Positions 15,397-22,825 of a stretch of DNA of 32,677 nucleotides are shown piece by piece (the stretch's first letter is position 1; each line of letters begins with the position of its first letter). The stretch lies in NCBI RefSeq assembly GCF_000262345.1, contig NZ_AJTQ01000250.1:1-32677 (forward strand). Reading direction: 5' to 3'. The notes under the pieces were generated by a model, which had not been told where the DNA came from, did no database searches, and worked only from the letters and a program-made list of their open reading frames with translations. A program made the position numbers and the translations under genes. This DNA comes from Streptomyces xiaopingdaonensis (GTDB taxonomy: Bacteria > Actinomycetota > Actinomycetes > Streptomycetales > Streptomycetaceae).

Positions 15397-16425
15397 TCAC
15401 ACGGCCTCCACGCCCTCGGCGGCGAGGACGGCGTCCCGATAGGTGCGGGCGGCGGCGCGGAGGGCGGTCTCGGGCTCGACGCCCGACGCCTCGGCGCGCA
15501 CGGCGAGGGCCAGCAGCTCATAGCCGATCCCCTCGCCCACGACCTCGGGGACGACGACACCGGCGGCCCGCGCACGCCCCGCGAGCTTCCCGACGAGGGC
15601 GAGCGCCGGCTGCCCCATCGGCACGCCTTCCGTCACCGATCTCCGCTGCTTCTCCTCGGCCTTCGCCTCCAGCCACTGCGCCTTGACCTCCTCCGCGTCG
15701 GTGACGACCGCCTCGGAGAAGACGTGCGGGTGGCGGTGGACGAGCTTCTCGACCAGGGCTCCGGCGACGTCGTCCACCGCGAAGGGCTGCTCCGGGTGGT
15801 CCTCGGCGATGCGGGCGTGGAAGACGACCTGGAGGAGGACGTCCCCCAACTCCTCGAGCACGGCGGGGCGGTCGTCCTCCTCGATCGCCTCGACGAGCTC
15901 GTATATCTCCTCGACGCCGTACTTGAGGAGGTCCTCGTGGGTGCGGCGGCCCGTCCACGGGCACTCGCGGCGGATGCGGTCCATGACCTGGACGAGGTCG
16001 AGGAGGCGGGCGCCCGGGAGGTCGTACGCACCGGGGAGCAGCTCCAGCTCCGGCATCTCCTCGCGGCCGGAGCCGGCGAGCGCCGCGAGCCCCTGTGTCA
16101 GCTCGGGCTCCCCCTCGGCCGCCGCCAGCACCACCGCGCTCCGCCCGCCGGCGCACGCCTCCATCAGCGCGCGCGGCGCCACGGTGCTCCCCGCCTCCAC
16201 GGTGACGCCTGCCTCGCGGACGTACGGAAGCTGGGGGTGGTGCGGATCGGGGCTGAGGACGAGATCGGCTGTGCGCAGTGCCTGCCACGCCGGCCAGGAG
16301 AGGAGCCCGGGGGCGACTCGGTGGCTGGTGGTGAGGAGGACGATGCGGCCGCTCGACGGCACCTCGGTGGCTGCTGACGCGCGGGGCGGGTGCGGCGTCC
16401 GCGCGTCCTCTCGGTTCGCGTTCAC
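15397..16425 (-). CDS. mazG: MazG nucleoside triphosphate pyrophosphohydrolase
   Basis: A 342-residue protein that hydrolyses (d)NTPs to monophosphates and pyrophosphate, a nucleotide-pool housecleaning enzyme. The catalytic MazG domain (about 145-260) is clear: MDRIRRECPWTGRRTHEDLL, the helix YGVEEIYELVEAIEEDD and the metal-binding ELGDVLLQVVFHARIAED with the EExxE/ExxD-type residues. The N-terminal 120 residues resemble a decayed methylase-like fold (IVLLTTSHRVAPGLLSW...), usual for actinobacterial MazG. A second, C-terminal helical part is partly retained (GKLAGRARAAGV). The start is GTG 16425; no clear ribosome site precedes it, but TAGGTT lies 6 nt upstream, so the mRNA may be leaderless. 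Confidence 0.92.
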   Translation of the reverse strand: MNANREDARTPHPPRASAATEVPSSGRIVLLTTSHRVAPGLLSWPAWQALRTADLVLSPDPHHPQLPYVREAGVTVEAGSTVAPRALMEACAGGRSAVVLAAAEGEPELTQGLAALAGSGREEMPELELLPGAYDLPGARLLDLVQVMDRIRRECPWTGRRTHEDLLKYGVEEIYELVEAIEEDDRPAVLEELGDVLLQVVFHARIAEDHPEQPFAVDDVAGALVEKLVHRHPHVFSEAVVTDAEEVKAQWLEAKAEEKQRRSVTEGVPMGQPALALVGKLAGRARAAGVVVPEVVGEGIGYELLALAVRAEASGVEPETALRAAARTYRDAVLAAEGVEAV

Positions 16426-16431
16426 AGTACG

Positions 16432-16437
16432 AACCTA
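16432..16437 (-). promoter_or_regulatory. Candidate -10 box for mazG
   Basis: TAGGTT on the minus strand (TAnnnT) ends 6 nt before the GTG start at 16425. No good -35 is visible, so this is weak support for a leaderless transcript. Confidence 0.3.
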
Positions 16438-16541
16438 CTGCGTCGCCAGTGACGCACGCTTCTTCCGGATTGCCCAACCGAGCGCGGCCGGCACCCGGGG
16501 GCGGGACCCGCGGACAGCGCCGCGAGCCCCGTTCGCCCCGG

Positions 16542-17210
16542 TCACATCGGGCGCTGCTGCTCCCGGTCGGCCTCGCGCCCCGAGAGGTCGCGGAGCCACG
16601 GCGAACGCGCCTCGCCCAGCGCCGTCTTGCGCTGGTCCCACTCGCCGTACCTGGGGTTGACGTCGATCGACAGCGCCTTCGACACCCCCTGAAGCTTGCG
16701 CGTCAGCTCCGCGTTCCCCTGCGGCGTACGCGGGTCGATCCCCTCGCGCTGCGCGATCCGGTCGATCCGGAGCTGCATCCTGAGCTGCGAGTCGATCTCG
16801 CCGGGGGCGATCGCCTGCTGCTGGAGCAGCGCCTGCTCGAGGCGCTTCGCGCCGCCCGCCTGACGCTCGAAGGCCCGGCGCTCCTCCTGGAGTTGGCGCC
16901 TGCTGACGTGGATGCCGGCCTCCTCGGCCGCGTGCGCGACGATCCGCTCGCGGATCATCCCGTCGAGGGTCGCCTTGGTCAGGCGTCCCGTCTGCTTGAT
17001 CATCTGCTCGCCCTGCGGGGCCGCGCGCTGCGCCTTCCGCACCTCGCCCACCTTGGACTGGAGCTGCGATTCACTGATCCGGCTGCCGTCGACGACGGCC
17101 GCGGCGCCCGGGTGCGTGTCCTGGCCGCAGGCGCTGAGCAGGGGCACGGCGGTGACGAGTGCGGCTGCGGAGCACAGGGACAGCACGGACCTGCGGCGAC
17201 GGCGTTCCAT
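16542..17210 (-). CDS. SurA N-terminal-domain lipoprotein
   Basis: A 222-residue lipoprotein. It has a basic start (MERRRRRSV), a hydrophobic core and the lipobox LLSAC with Cys28. The mature part carries a SurA-N-like helical chaperone domain (about 38-180): VVDGSRISESQLQSKVGEV, then TKATLDGMIRERIVAHAAEEAG and SRRQLQEERRAFERQ. No parvulin prolyl-isomerase domain follows, so it may act as a chaperone or holdase outside the membrane rather than an isomerase. ATG 17210 has GGAGG 4-5 nt upstream; the frame stays open upstream without other good starts. It lies between the methylase gene (160 nt upstream) and mazG on the same strand. Confidence 0.82.
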   Translation of the reverse strand: MERRRRRSVLSLCSAAALVTAVPLLSACGQDTHPGAAAVVDGSRISESQLQSKVGEVRKAQRAAPQGEQMIKQTGRLTKATLDGMIRERIVAHAAEEAGIHVSRRQLQEERRAFERQAGGAKRLEQALLQQQAIAPGEIDSQLRMQLRIDRIAQREGIDPRTPQGNAELTRKLQGVSKALSIDVNPRYGEWDQRKTALGEARSPWLRDLSGREADREQQRPM

Positions 17211-17370
17211 GGGGCCTCCAGAGGGCGGCGGGGGCCGTGTCGGCGTGCACGGCCTGGCGATGATCGATGGTAGGTAGTCGCTGTGGTCCTGACCACTGAT
17301 TCGACACCAAACCGCCCAACGAGCAAGCCGGTTCGCGGTACCGAGCACCGGGCGCGGCCCGGCACCGGCC

Positions 17371-19218
17371 CTACTCCCGGCCCTCCGCAGGAGGTTCCGC
17401 TTGCGGCTCGCGCCGCGGCTGGAGGCTGCCGTCGACGAGGCCGTCGCACACCCCCTGCGCGTACCGCAGGCCGAGCGCCCCCGCACGGTGCAGCGCCCTC
17501 CTGAACTCGGCGAGCCGCCGCAGCTCGTGCCCGAGACGCTGCTGCTCGGCGAGGGACATCCGGGGTACGCGGAGCCGCCGGACGTCGAGCCTCGTGCGGG
17601 CGCCATGGCCGGACGCGAGCCGCGTGTTGGCCGAGGAGCCGAGGCAACCGGCGACGAACCAGGCGTCGAGCACCTGCGGGTCGACGCGCAGAACGGCCCA
17701 CGCGCCAGGTTCCGTTGCGTCTTCCGCTTCGGCGCGCGCGCCGTCCACGACGTACGCAGGGGCGCCCCCGTCCGACGGGTGCAGCGGCACCGCGACGTCC
17801 CCGGCCTCCGGCTCCGCGTCGGCGGACAGCATCGCCAGCGCGCCCGTCCGCAGCAGCTCGCCGACGGTCGCCGCGGGCGGCGGGGAGCCCGCGTCCCGCG
17901 CTCCCGGCGCCGGCGCCAGGCGGAGCGCGTTCCGCGCGGCGGCGTCGAACTCCCCGCGGACGGCCGCGAGGGAGGCGGAGTCGCCGCCGGGGCCGCGCGC
18001 GAGGTGGCGGGCAGGGACGAGGTCGACGTCGTCGTCGAGGAGTTGGAGGACCGGGAGGACGCGCCACACCTCGGGCTGCTCGGCCGCCGTACCGCGGCTG
18101 TTGAAGGCGCGCCAGGCCGCGAGCGTTTGCTCCGTGACGCCGCTCCACTCCTCCTGCGACGCGGCGTCGACGAGGAGGAGGCGCGGGTCGGCCGGCGGCT
18201 CGGCCGCGGGACGGCGCAGCACCCAGAGGTGGAGCGGAAGGTGGTGGGGCGGCGCGCTCCCCGCCGGCAGCGCGACGACGGCGCGGAGCGCGCCCCGGCG
18301 CAGAAGCGCGGCGCGGATACGGCGGCCCGTGCGCCGGGAGGCCGCGGCCGGCGGCATCAGCAGCACGGCGGTGCCGCCGGGACGCAGCCGGGCCAACGCG
18401 TGCTGCACCCAGGCGAGTTCGGAGTCGGTGCGCGCGGGGACGCCGTACTCCCAGCGCGGGTCGTGCACGAGGTCGCGGTGGCCCCAGTGGCGCTGGTTGA
18501 AGGGCGGATGGCAGAGGACGGCCTCGACGGGCCGCTCCGTCCCGGGGTCGGTGCGCAGTGCGTCCGCGCTGCGTATGGCGGCGCCTTCGGGACGGCGGAG
18601 CGCCAGGCGCAGGTCGGCCAGGCGCGCGAGGACGGCGTCGGAGTCCGTGCCGTGGAGGGCGGGGACGCGGCCGTCCGCGGCTGCGGCCGCGAGGAGGCCG
18701 CCGGCGCCGCAGGCGGGGTCGAGGACGCTCCGGGGTTCGCCCGCCAGCGCCGCCATCAGCGCGGCGACGGGCTCCGGAGTGCGGGTGTGCTCGCGGGTGT
18801 TGGCGTCGAGGTGGCGGCCGGCGAGCAACTCGAAGGCGGCGGCGGGCCCTTCGGCGCCGAGCTCGCCGAGGCCGGGGCATCCGGCGGCCTCGGAGACGGC
18901 CGCGGGCCCGTAGTCCGCGTGGTCCCTGAGCGCCTCGCCCGCGGCGAGGAGCGCCTCCGCGACGCCTCGCGGGTCGGCCTCCAGACGGTGCCAGACGCGT
19001 TCGACGAGCGGGAGCTCGACCAGTTTCCCCTGCTCCCTGAGCCACTTCTCCACCTCGGCGAGGGAGAACGAGGGGCTCGCCCCGCTCCCGCCGACCGGCC
19101 GCGGGAAGTGCGGGTGGCGCCGCCGCCAGTTGCTCACAGCGGCGCGGCCGACACCGGCGAGCCGGGCGATCCCGGCCGCCGTCACCAGCGGGTCGCGCGC
19201 CACCTTCCCACCCCACAC
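17371..19218 (-). CDS. HTH-fused N6-type DNA methylase with specificity-like C-terminus
   Basis: A 615-residue protein. Residues about 9-62 form a small HTH (LVTAAGIARLAGVGRAAVSN, then FSLAEVEKWLREQGKL). A type I (HsdM-like) methylase core follows, with EHTRTPEPVAALM (motif X-like, 143-155), SAM motif I VLDPACGAGGLL (165-176) and motif IV as CHPPF (236-240). N6-adenine methylases normally have N/D/S at the position held here by His237 (codon CAT). Later blocks are ELAWVQHALARLRPGGTAVLLMPP and a C-terminal region (about 400-600) resembling an HsdS-type target-recognition half with RLRVPRMSLAEQQRL. No restriction subunit is adjacent. It may be an orphan methylase or a DNA-binding protein that has lost catalysis. 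The start is GTG 19218 with GAAGAG upstream; GTG 19203 is the alternative. A palindrome and a -10 box lie upstream. Confidence 0.8.
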   Translation of the reverse strand: MWGGKVARDPLVTAAGIARLAGVGRAAVSNWRRRHPHFPRPVGGSGASPSFSLAEVEKWLREQGKLVELPLVERVWHRLEADPRGVAEALLAAGEALRDHADYGPAAVSEAAGCPGLGELGAEGPAAAFELLAGRHLDANTREHTRTPEPVAALMAALAGEPRSVLDPACGAGGLLAAAAADGRVPALHGTDSDAVLARLADLRLALRRPEGAAIRSADALRTDPGTERPVEAVLCHPPFNQRHWGHRDLVHDPRWEYGVPARTDSELAWVQHALARLRPGGTAVLLMPPAAASRRTGRRIRAALLRRGALRAVVALPAGSAPPHHLPLHLWVLRRPAAEPPADPRLLLVDAASQEEWSGVTEQTLAAWRAFNSRGTAAEQPEVWRVLPVLQLLDDDVDLVPARHLARGPGGDSASLAAVRGEFDAAARNALRLAPAPGARDAGSPPPAATVGELLRTGALAMLSADAEPEAGDVAVPLHPSDGGAPAYVVDGARAEAEDATEPGAWAVLRVDPQVLDAWFVAGCLGSSANTRLASGHGARTRLDVRRLRVPRMSLAEQQRLGHELRRLAEFRRALHRAGALGLRYAQGVCDGLVDGSLQPRREPQAEPPAEGRE

Positions 19219-19257
19219 GTCTGCTCTTCACCGGCTCGCTCGCCGAGCGGCCGGGCG

Positions 19258-19263
19258 AGCATA
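19258..19263 (-). promoter_or_regulatory. Candidate -10 box for the methylase gene
   Basis: TATGCT on the minus strand fits TAnnnT and would give a leader of about 33 nt. The -35 region (about 19281-19287) overlaps the palindrome at 19284-19300; its match to TTGAC is poor. Confidence 0.4.
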
Positions 19264-19283
19264 GCGAACAGCCCGCCGCCAGT

Positions 19284-19300
19284 CGTACACAGGGTGTACG
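19284..19300. promoter_or_regulatory. Perfect 17-bp palindromic operator candidate
   Basis: CGTACAC-AGG-GTGTACG: two perfect 7-bp arms with a 3-bp centre, between the divergent methylase and lipoprotein genes. The size and symmetry suit a dimeric TetR-like or similar repressor. It overlaps the -35 region of the leftward promoter and lies just upstream of the rightward one. Confidence 0.6.
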
Positions 19301-19321
19301 TCACATAAACCATGATCGTTG

Positions 19322-19350
19322 TTGACTCGGTTCACAGCCGATGTTCTGAT
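19322..19350 (+). promoter_or_regulatory. Promoter of the DUF4352-type lipoprotein
   Basis: TTGACT (19322-19327), 17 nt, TCTGAT (19345-19350). The -35 is near-consensus; the -10 keeps the first and last T. The leader would be about 73 nt. Confidence 0.5.
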
Positions 19351-19429
19351 TAACCGCCGTGCACCAGGCCCGAGGTACGCACCGGCCCCGCACACCGAAG
19401 CACGGACCCGCACCACCGAAAGGCCCCTC

Positions 19430-19987
19430 ATGTCCCGTCCCCGCCTCCCCCGAACGCGGCGGCTGGCGGCCGCTGCCACCGTCGGCACCCTCGCCGTCGG
19501 TGTCCTCGCCGCCTGCGGCTCCGACGAGTCCGCCGAGGGCTCAGGGCCCCGCGCCGACAAGGCCGACGCCGCACAGGCCGCAGCGGCGGACACCGGCGAG
19601 CGTCCGCTGAAGCAGGGCGAGACCACCACCTACCAGAACGGCCTGAAGGCCACCGTCTCCAAGGCCGAGGCGTACGAGCTCGGCGAATACGCGTCGGGGC
19701 ACGCCAAGGGCCACACCCCGCGCAAGGTCGACGTCACGCTGGAGAACACCGGCGACGAACGCCTCAGCGCCTCCCGCGCCCAGGTGAGCGCCCGTACCGA
19801 CGACGGCGCCGTCCGCCAGATCGTCGACGAGAAGACAGGTGTCGGCTTCCACGGGAGGCTGATGCCGGGCAAGGAGGCGACCGTCTCCTACGTCTTCGAC
19901 GTCCCGGAGAAGGCCGAGGACCTCGACGTGCGGCTCGAGTTCGTCGACTTCGGCACCGAGCCGGCGAAGTGGGGCGTCGCGCTCTGA
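19430..19987 (+). CDS. Lipoprotein with DUF4352/immunoglobulin-like domain
   Basis: A 185-residue secreted lipoprotein. The signal peptide contains two arginines before a hydrophobic core and the lipobox VLAAC (Cys29). A short Asp/Ala/Glu-rich linker (30-62) leads to a beta-rich domain typical of DUF4352: TTYQNGLKATVSKAEAYEL, RKVDVTLENTGDERLSAS, then MPGKEATVSYVFDVP and a closing strand pair. Such domains are found on many actinobacterial surface lipoproteins of unknown role. ATG 19430 has AAAGG 6 nt upstream; the frame is open to 19319 without support. A strong hairpin follows the stop, so it is a single-gene unit. Confidence 0.85.
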   Translation: MSRPRLPRTRRLAAAATVGTLAVGVLAACGSDESAEGSGPRADKADAAQAAAADTGERPLKQGETTTYQNGLKATVSKAEAYELGEYASGHAKGHTPRKVDVTLENTGDERLSASRAQVSARTDDGAVRQIVDEKTGVGFHGRLMPGKEATVSYVFDVPEKAEDLDVRLEFVDFGTEPAKWGVAL

Positions 19988-19993
19988 TCCCGT

Positions 19994-20020
19994 GCGGCCG
20001 GCTCCCCCGGAGCCGGCCGC
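19994..20020 (+). terminator. Strong hairpin terminator after the lipoprotein gene
   Basis: A perfect 12-bp stem (19994-20005 with 20009-20020) and a 3-nt CCC loop begin 7 nt after the stop. No T-run follows, only a short GTTTG. Confidence 0.8.
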
Positions 20021-20097
20021 AAAGCGTTTGCCCCACGCCGGCCGCAGGTGGAGGATTTCCGCGGACCTCGGCAGTCGGGCAGGGAGCGGAGCTGGTG

Positions 20098-20784
20098 ATG
20101 GGCGCCACGGCACACATCGTGTGGGACTGGAACGGAACCCTCCTCGACGATCTGGACATCACCGTCCAAGCCACCGACCACGCCTGCCGGTTGGTCGGTG
20201 GCGCCCCCGTCGACCACGCGCGCTACCGGGACTGCTTCACCCGCCCCGTACGCGCCTTCTACGAGCGGCTCCTGGAGCGCGACGCCTCCGAGGACGAGTG
20301 GCGAGTCCTCGCCGAGGGCTACCACAGGCACTACCGCGACAACCTCGCCCGCGCCGCTCTCCGCCGCGGCACCCGCGGGCTCCTCGCCGAGCTCGCCGAC
20401 TCGGGCGTCACCCACTCCCTGCTCTCGATGACGGAGCACGACGAACTCCTCGGCCTCGTCGAGGCGCACGGCCTCCGCGACTCCTTCCAGATCGTCGACG
20501 GAGCCCCGAAGCACCGCCGCGCGGACGGCAAGACGGAAGCGCTCCGCGAACACCTCGCGCGCCTCACCGGGCTGCGCGGCTCCTCGCTCCCGCCCGAGCA
20601 GGTGCTCCTCGTCGGGGACGCGCTCGACGACGGCCACGCGGCGAGCGGCAGCGGCGCCGCCTGCGTCCTGCTCGCAGACGGCGCCTACGCGCCCGGCGAG
20701 CCGCAGCGCCTCGGTCTCCGCGTCGCCGAGACCCTCCACGAGGCGGCGCGGACGGGGCTGCAACTCCTCGAGGCGCGGCGGTAG
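20098..20784 (+). CDS. HAD-superfamily phosphatase (phosphoglycolate phosphatase-like)
   Basis: A 228-residue cytoplasmic hydrolase. Motif I is IVWDWNGTLLDD (nucleophile Asp10). The second acidic residue of the usual DxDGT is Asn12. A helical cap (about 25-85) follows. Motif II is probably the Ser of HSLLSMTEHDEL, motif III the Lys in DGKTEAL, and motif IV GDALDDGHAA. The overall pattern is closest to Gph-type phosphatases, but the true substrate is unknown. ATG 20098 is chosen with GGAG about 7 nt upstream; GTG 20095 is an alternative. It converges with the HD gene with only 6 bp between the stops and no separate terminator. Confidence 0.82.
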   Translation: MGATAHIVWDWNGTLLDDLDITVQATDHACRLVGGAPVDHARYRDCFTRPVRAFYERLLERDASEDEWRVLAEGYHRHYRDNLARAALRRGTRGLLAELADSGVTHSLLSMTEHDELLGLVEAHGLRDSFQIVDGAPKHRRADGKTEALREHLARLTGLRGSSLPPEQVLLVGDALDDGHAASGSGAACVLLADGAYAPGEPQRLGLRVAETLHEAARTGLQLLEARR

Positions 20785-20790
20785 TCGGCG

Positions 20791-21435
20791 CTACTCCGGC
20801 CAGGGCGAGCCCTGGATCGTCCGCACGAAGTCGCCCCGCTCGAAGCCCGGGACGAAGTGTTCGAGGACGTCGGCCTTGACGTTGCCGAAGGTCGTCTCCG
20901 GCTTCGGGCGGATACCGGCGGCGAAGGCGGCGAGGATGCGGCGCTTGAAGTCGGGGCGCGGATGGAGCGCCACGACCTCGTCCCGCTCCTCCTCGGTGAG
21001 ATCGTGGTAGCCGATCCCCAGCACGTCGTACTCGACGCCCGCGGTGACGAGCGCCACCTCGGGCTCCATGTACTGCGGCACCCCCGGCGTGGTGTGGAGC
21101 GCGATCGCCGTCCACACGCGGCGGACGCTGTCCTCGGGCACGCCGCGTGCCTGGAGGAACCGCCGCGCCTCGTCGGCGCTGTCGACCTCGAACCGGCGGC
21201 CGCTCGCCCGGTGCTCCTCGGCGAGGCCGAGGTCGTGGAACATCGCCCCGACGTAGAGGAGTTCGGGATCGAAGCTCAGCCCGCGGCGGCGGCCCTGGAG
21301 CGCGCCGAAGAAGTAGACGCGGCGGGAGTGGTGGTAGATCAGCTCGTCCGCGGTGTCGCGGACGAGCTGGGTGGCGTCGTCGGCGAGACGGGTGTCGGGC
21401 GCGGCGACGCCGGCGGCGGTGGGGCGGTCTGACAC
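20791..21435 (-). CDS. HD-domain metal-dependent hydrolase
   Basis: A 214-residue soluble protein. The HD residues are visible in order: the first His in YHHSRRVYFFGAL (about 34-46), the central HD in AMFHDLGLAEEH (about 64-75) and the later His/Asp in IALHTTPG and VEYDVLGIG. This arrangement resembles small cyanamide-hydratase-like HD proteins, but the substrate cannot be assigned. GTG 21435 is preceded by GGAGG at 4-5 nt. It lies 69 nt downstream of the ArsR-type regulator on the same strand, with a small hairpin in the gap, so cotranscription with partial attenuation is possible. Confidence 0.82.
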   Translation of the reverse strand: MSDRPTAAGVAAPDTRLADDATQLVRDTADELIYHHSRRVYFFGALQGRRRGLSFDPELLYVGAMFHDLGLAEEHRASGRRFEVDSADEARRFLQARGVPEDSVRRVWTAIALHTTPGVPQYMEPEVALVTAGVEYDVLGIGYHDLTEEERDEVVALHPRPDFKRRILAAFAAGIRPKPETTFGNVKADVLEHFVPGFERGDFVRTIQGSPWPE

Positions 21436-21447
21436 GTGGGCCTCCCT

Positions 21448-21468
21448 CTGGGGTGTGGACAGCCCCAG
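21448..21468 (-). other. Small hairpin between the regulator and HD genes
   Basis: CTGGGG (21448-21453) pairs with CCCCAG (21463-21468), loop of 9, just upstream of the HD gene's ribosome site. It may act as a weak terminator or attenuator. Confidence 0.35.
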
Positions 21469-21504
21469 CGTTCCCGACGCCGCGCCCGCCGTCGACCATG
21501 CGGT

Positions 21505-22491
21505 TCACGGTGCTTCGACGGCCGCGCCTGCCAACAGGTCGCCGAGGCTGCTGCGCTTGTAGAGCACGCGGCGGCCCTCGCGTGCCCTGGTGACGAGCCC
21601 CGTCCCGTGGAGGACGCGCAGGTGTTGGGAGACGGCGCTCGGCGTGACCCGGAGGCGCCGTGCGAGCTCCGTCGTGGCGAGCGGCTCTTCGAGGAGGGCA
21701 AGCAGCCGCGCCCTCGGCGGGCCGAGGAGCGAGGCGAGCTGCGCCGGTTCGGCCACCGGCGGTTCCTCCCAGAGCGTGGCCACGCCCCGGCTCGGGTAGA
21801 CGAGGCGGGGCTGCACCTCGGGACCGGCCGGCGGCGCCGGCTTGTGCGCGAAGACGGACGGGAGGAGCAGCAGGCCGCGCCCCGAGGCGTCGACGCGGTG
21901 GTCGCCGAGCATCCCGTCGATGTGGAGGACGCCGTCCCGCCAGCGCAGGTTCGGGTGCATGTCGGCGAAGAGCAGGCGGAGACCGCCCGTCGCCAGTTGC
22001 CGTGCGCGGTGGGTCATGTCCGTCTCCAGCAGCAGCCGCATCCGCGGCCAGTGCGGTGCGACGGCCGTCCGCCAGTACCCCAGCAGGAGGTCGCAGACGG
22101 CGTCCCGGAGGCGGGCGACGTCCGCGTCGTCGACGGCGTCCCGCAGGGGCTCGGGGAGCGGGTCCGGTGCGTGCGCCGTCGCGAGATCGCGGCGGACGCG
22201 CGCGGGGGACGTGCGGCGGACGGCGTCGAGTTGGTCCTCGAAGTGCGGTGCGAAGCTCGCGGGTTGCGGGGTGAGGAAGTCGGGGATCGTGCGCCGCCGC
22301 GCGACGAGGGACATCAGCAGCCCGGTGTCGAGCGCGCCGAGTCTGCCGAGCACGGACCTGCGCCACGGAAGGTGGAGCGCCGAGAGCCCCGGGTCCTGGA
22401 GGACGCGGAGGCTGAGCAGGGTCTCGTGGAGGGGAGAGAGGGCGAAACGCGTGTCGGCGAGGTCCTCGACGCCGAGCACGAAGCTGATCAT
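21505..22491 (-). CDS. ArsR-type winged-helix regulator with long N-terminal domain (DUF5937-like)
   Basis: A 328-residue protein. The C-terminal 80 residues form an ArsR winged HTH (PPRARLLALLEEPLATTELA, RRLRVTPSAVSQHLRVLHGT, GLVTRAREGRRVLYKRSS). The N-terminal 240 residues (starting MISFVLGVEDLADTRFALSP, with FADMHPNLRWRDGVLHIDG) match the effector-like region of a family common in Streptomyces. No cluster of metal-binding cysteines is seen, so a small-molecule or other signal is more likely than metal. ATG 22491 has no ribosome site; a TCGACG/TAGCGT promoter ends 8 nt before it, indicating a leaderless mRNA. It is divergent from an MFS exporter, its probable target along with itself. Confidence 0.82.
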   Translation of the reverse strand: MISFVLGVEDLADTRFALSPLHETLLSLRVLQDPGLSALHLPWRRSVLGRLGALDTGLLMSLVARRRTIPDFLTPQPASFAPHFEDQLDAVRRTSPARVRRDLATAHAPDPLPEPLRDAVDDADVARLRDAVCDLLLGYWRTAVAPHWPRMRLLLETDMTHRARQLATGGLRLLFADMHPNLRWRDGVLHIDGMLGDHRVDASGRGLLLLPSVFAHKPAPPAGPEVQPRLVYPSRGVATLWEEPPVAEPAQLASLLGPPRARLLALLEEPLATTELARRLRVTPSAVSQHLRVLHGTGLVTRAREGRRVLYKRSSLGDLLAGAAVEAP

Positions 22492-22825
22492 TAAGCCGGA
22501 CGCTACATCGATTGGCCGGAGCCCGTCGATGCCGTGGACTTCCGCGCATGCGACCGACAACTGACGCACGCAGGCGGGCAGTTGCGGGATGCGCCCCGCG
22601 CCTCCCCGTGCCCGGCAACGACAGCACCCGCGGCGGCGCCGGCCCGCGAACCCGGGCGACATACCACGAAGCAGCGCCCGACTCGCCATCGCGGCAGCCG
22701 AATCGGCCACGCGCCGCAGCGGAACCCGCCGGGCACCCCCCGGCGCCCGCCCCGGCCGCACGGCGGTCCGGCATCCCCGCGAACGCCCGCGCGTGCGCCC
22801 CCCATCCAGCGCCAAAGGCCCGCCC
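22492..22825. promoter_or_regulatory. Divergent control region between regulator and MFS genes
   Basis: This 334-bp gap carries the regulator promoter at its left end. A perfect 11-bp palindrome GCCGA-A-TCGGC lies at 22697-22707, about 120 bp before the MFS start, and TGATCA and ATCGAT lie near the regulator start. I found no convincing promoter for the exporter. Any of these could be the regulator's binding site. Confidence 0.35.
22500..22529 (-). promoter_or_regulatory. Leaderless promoter of the ArsR-type gene
   Basis: TCGACG (22529-22524), 18 nt, TAGCGT (22505-22500) on the minus strand, then 8 nt to the ATG at 22491. No Shine-Dalgarno sequence is present. Confidence 0.5.
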
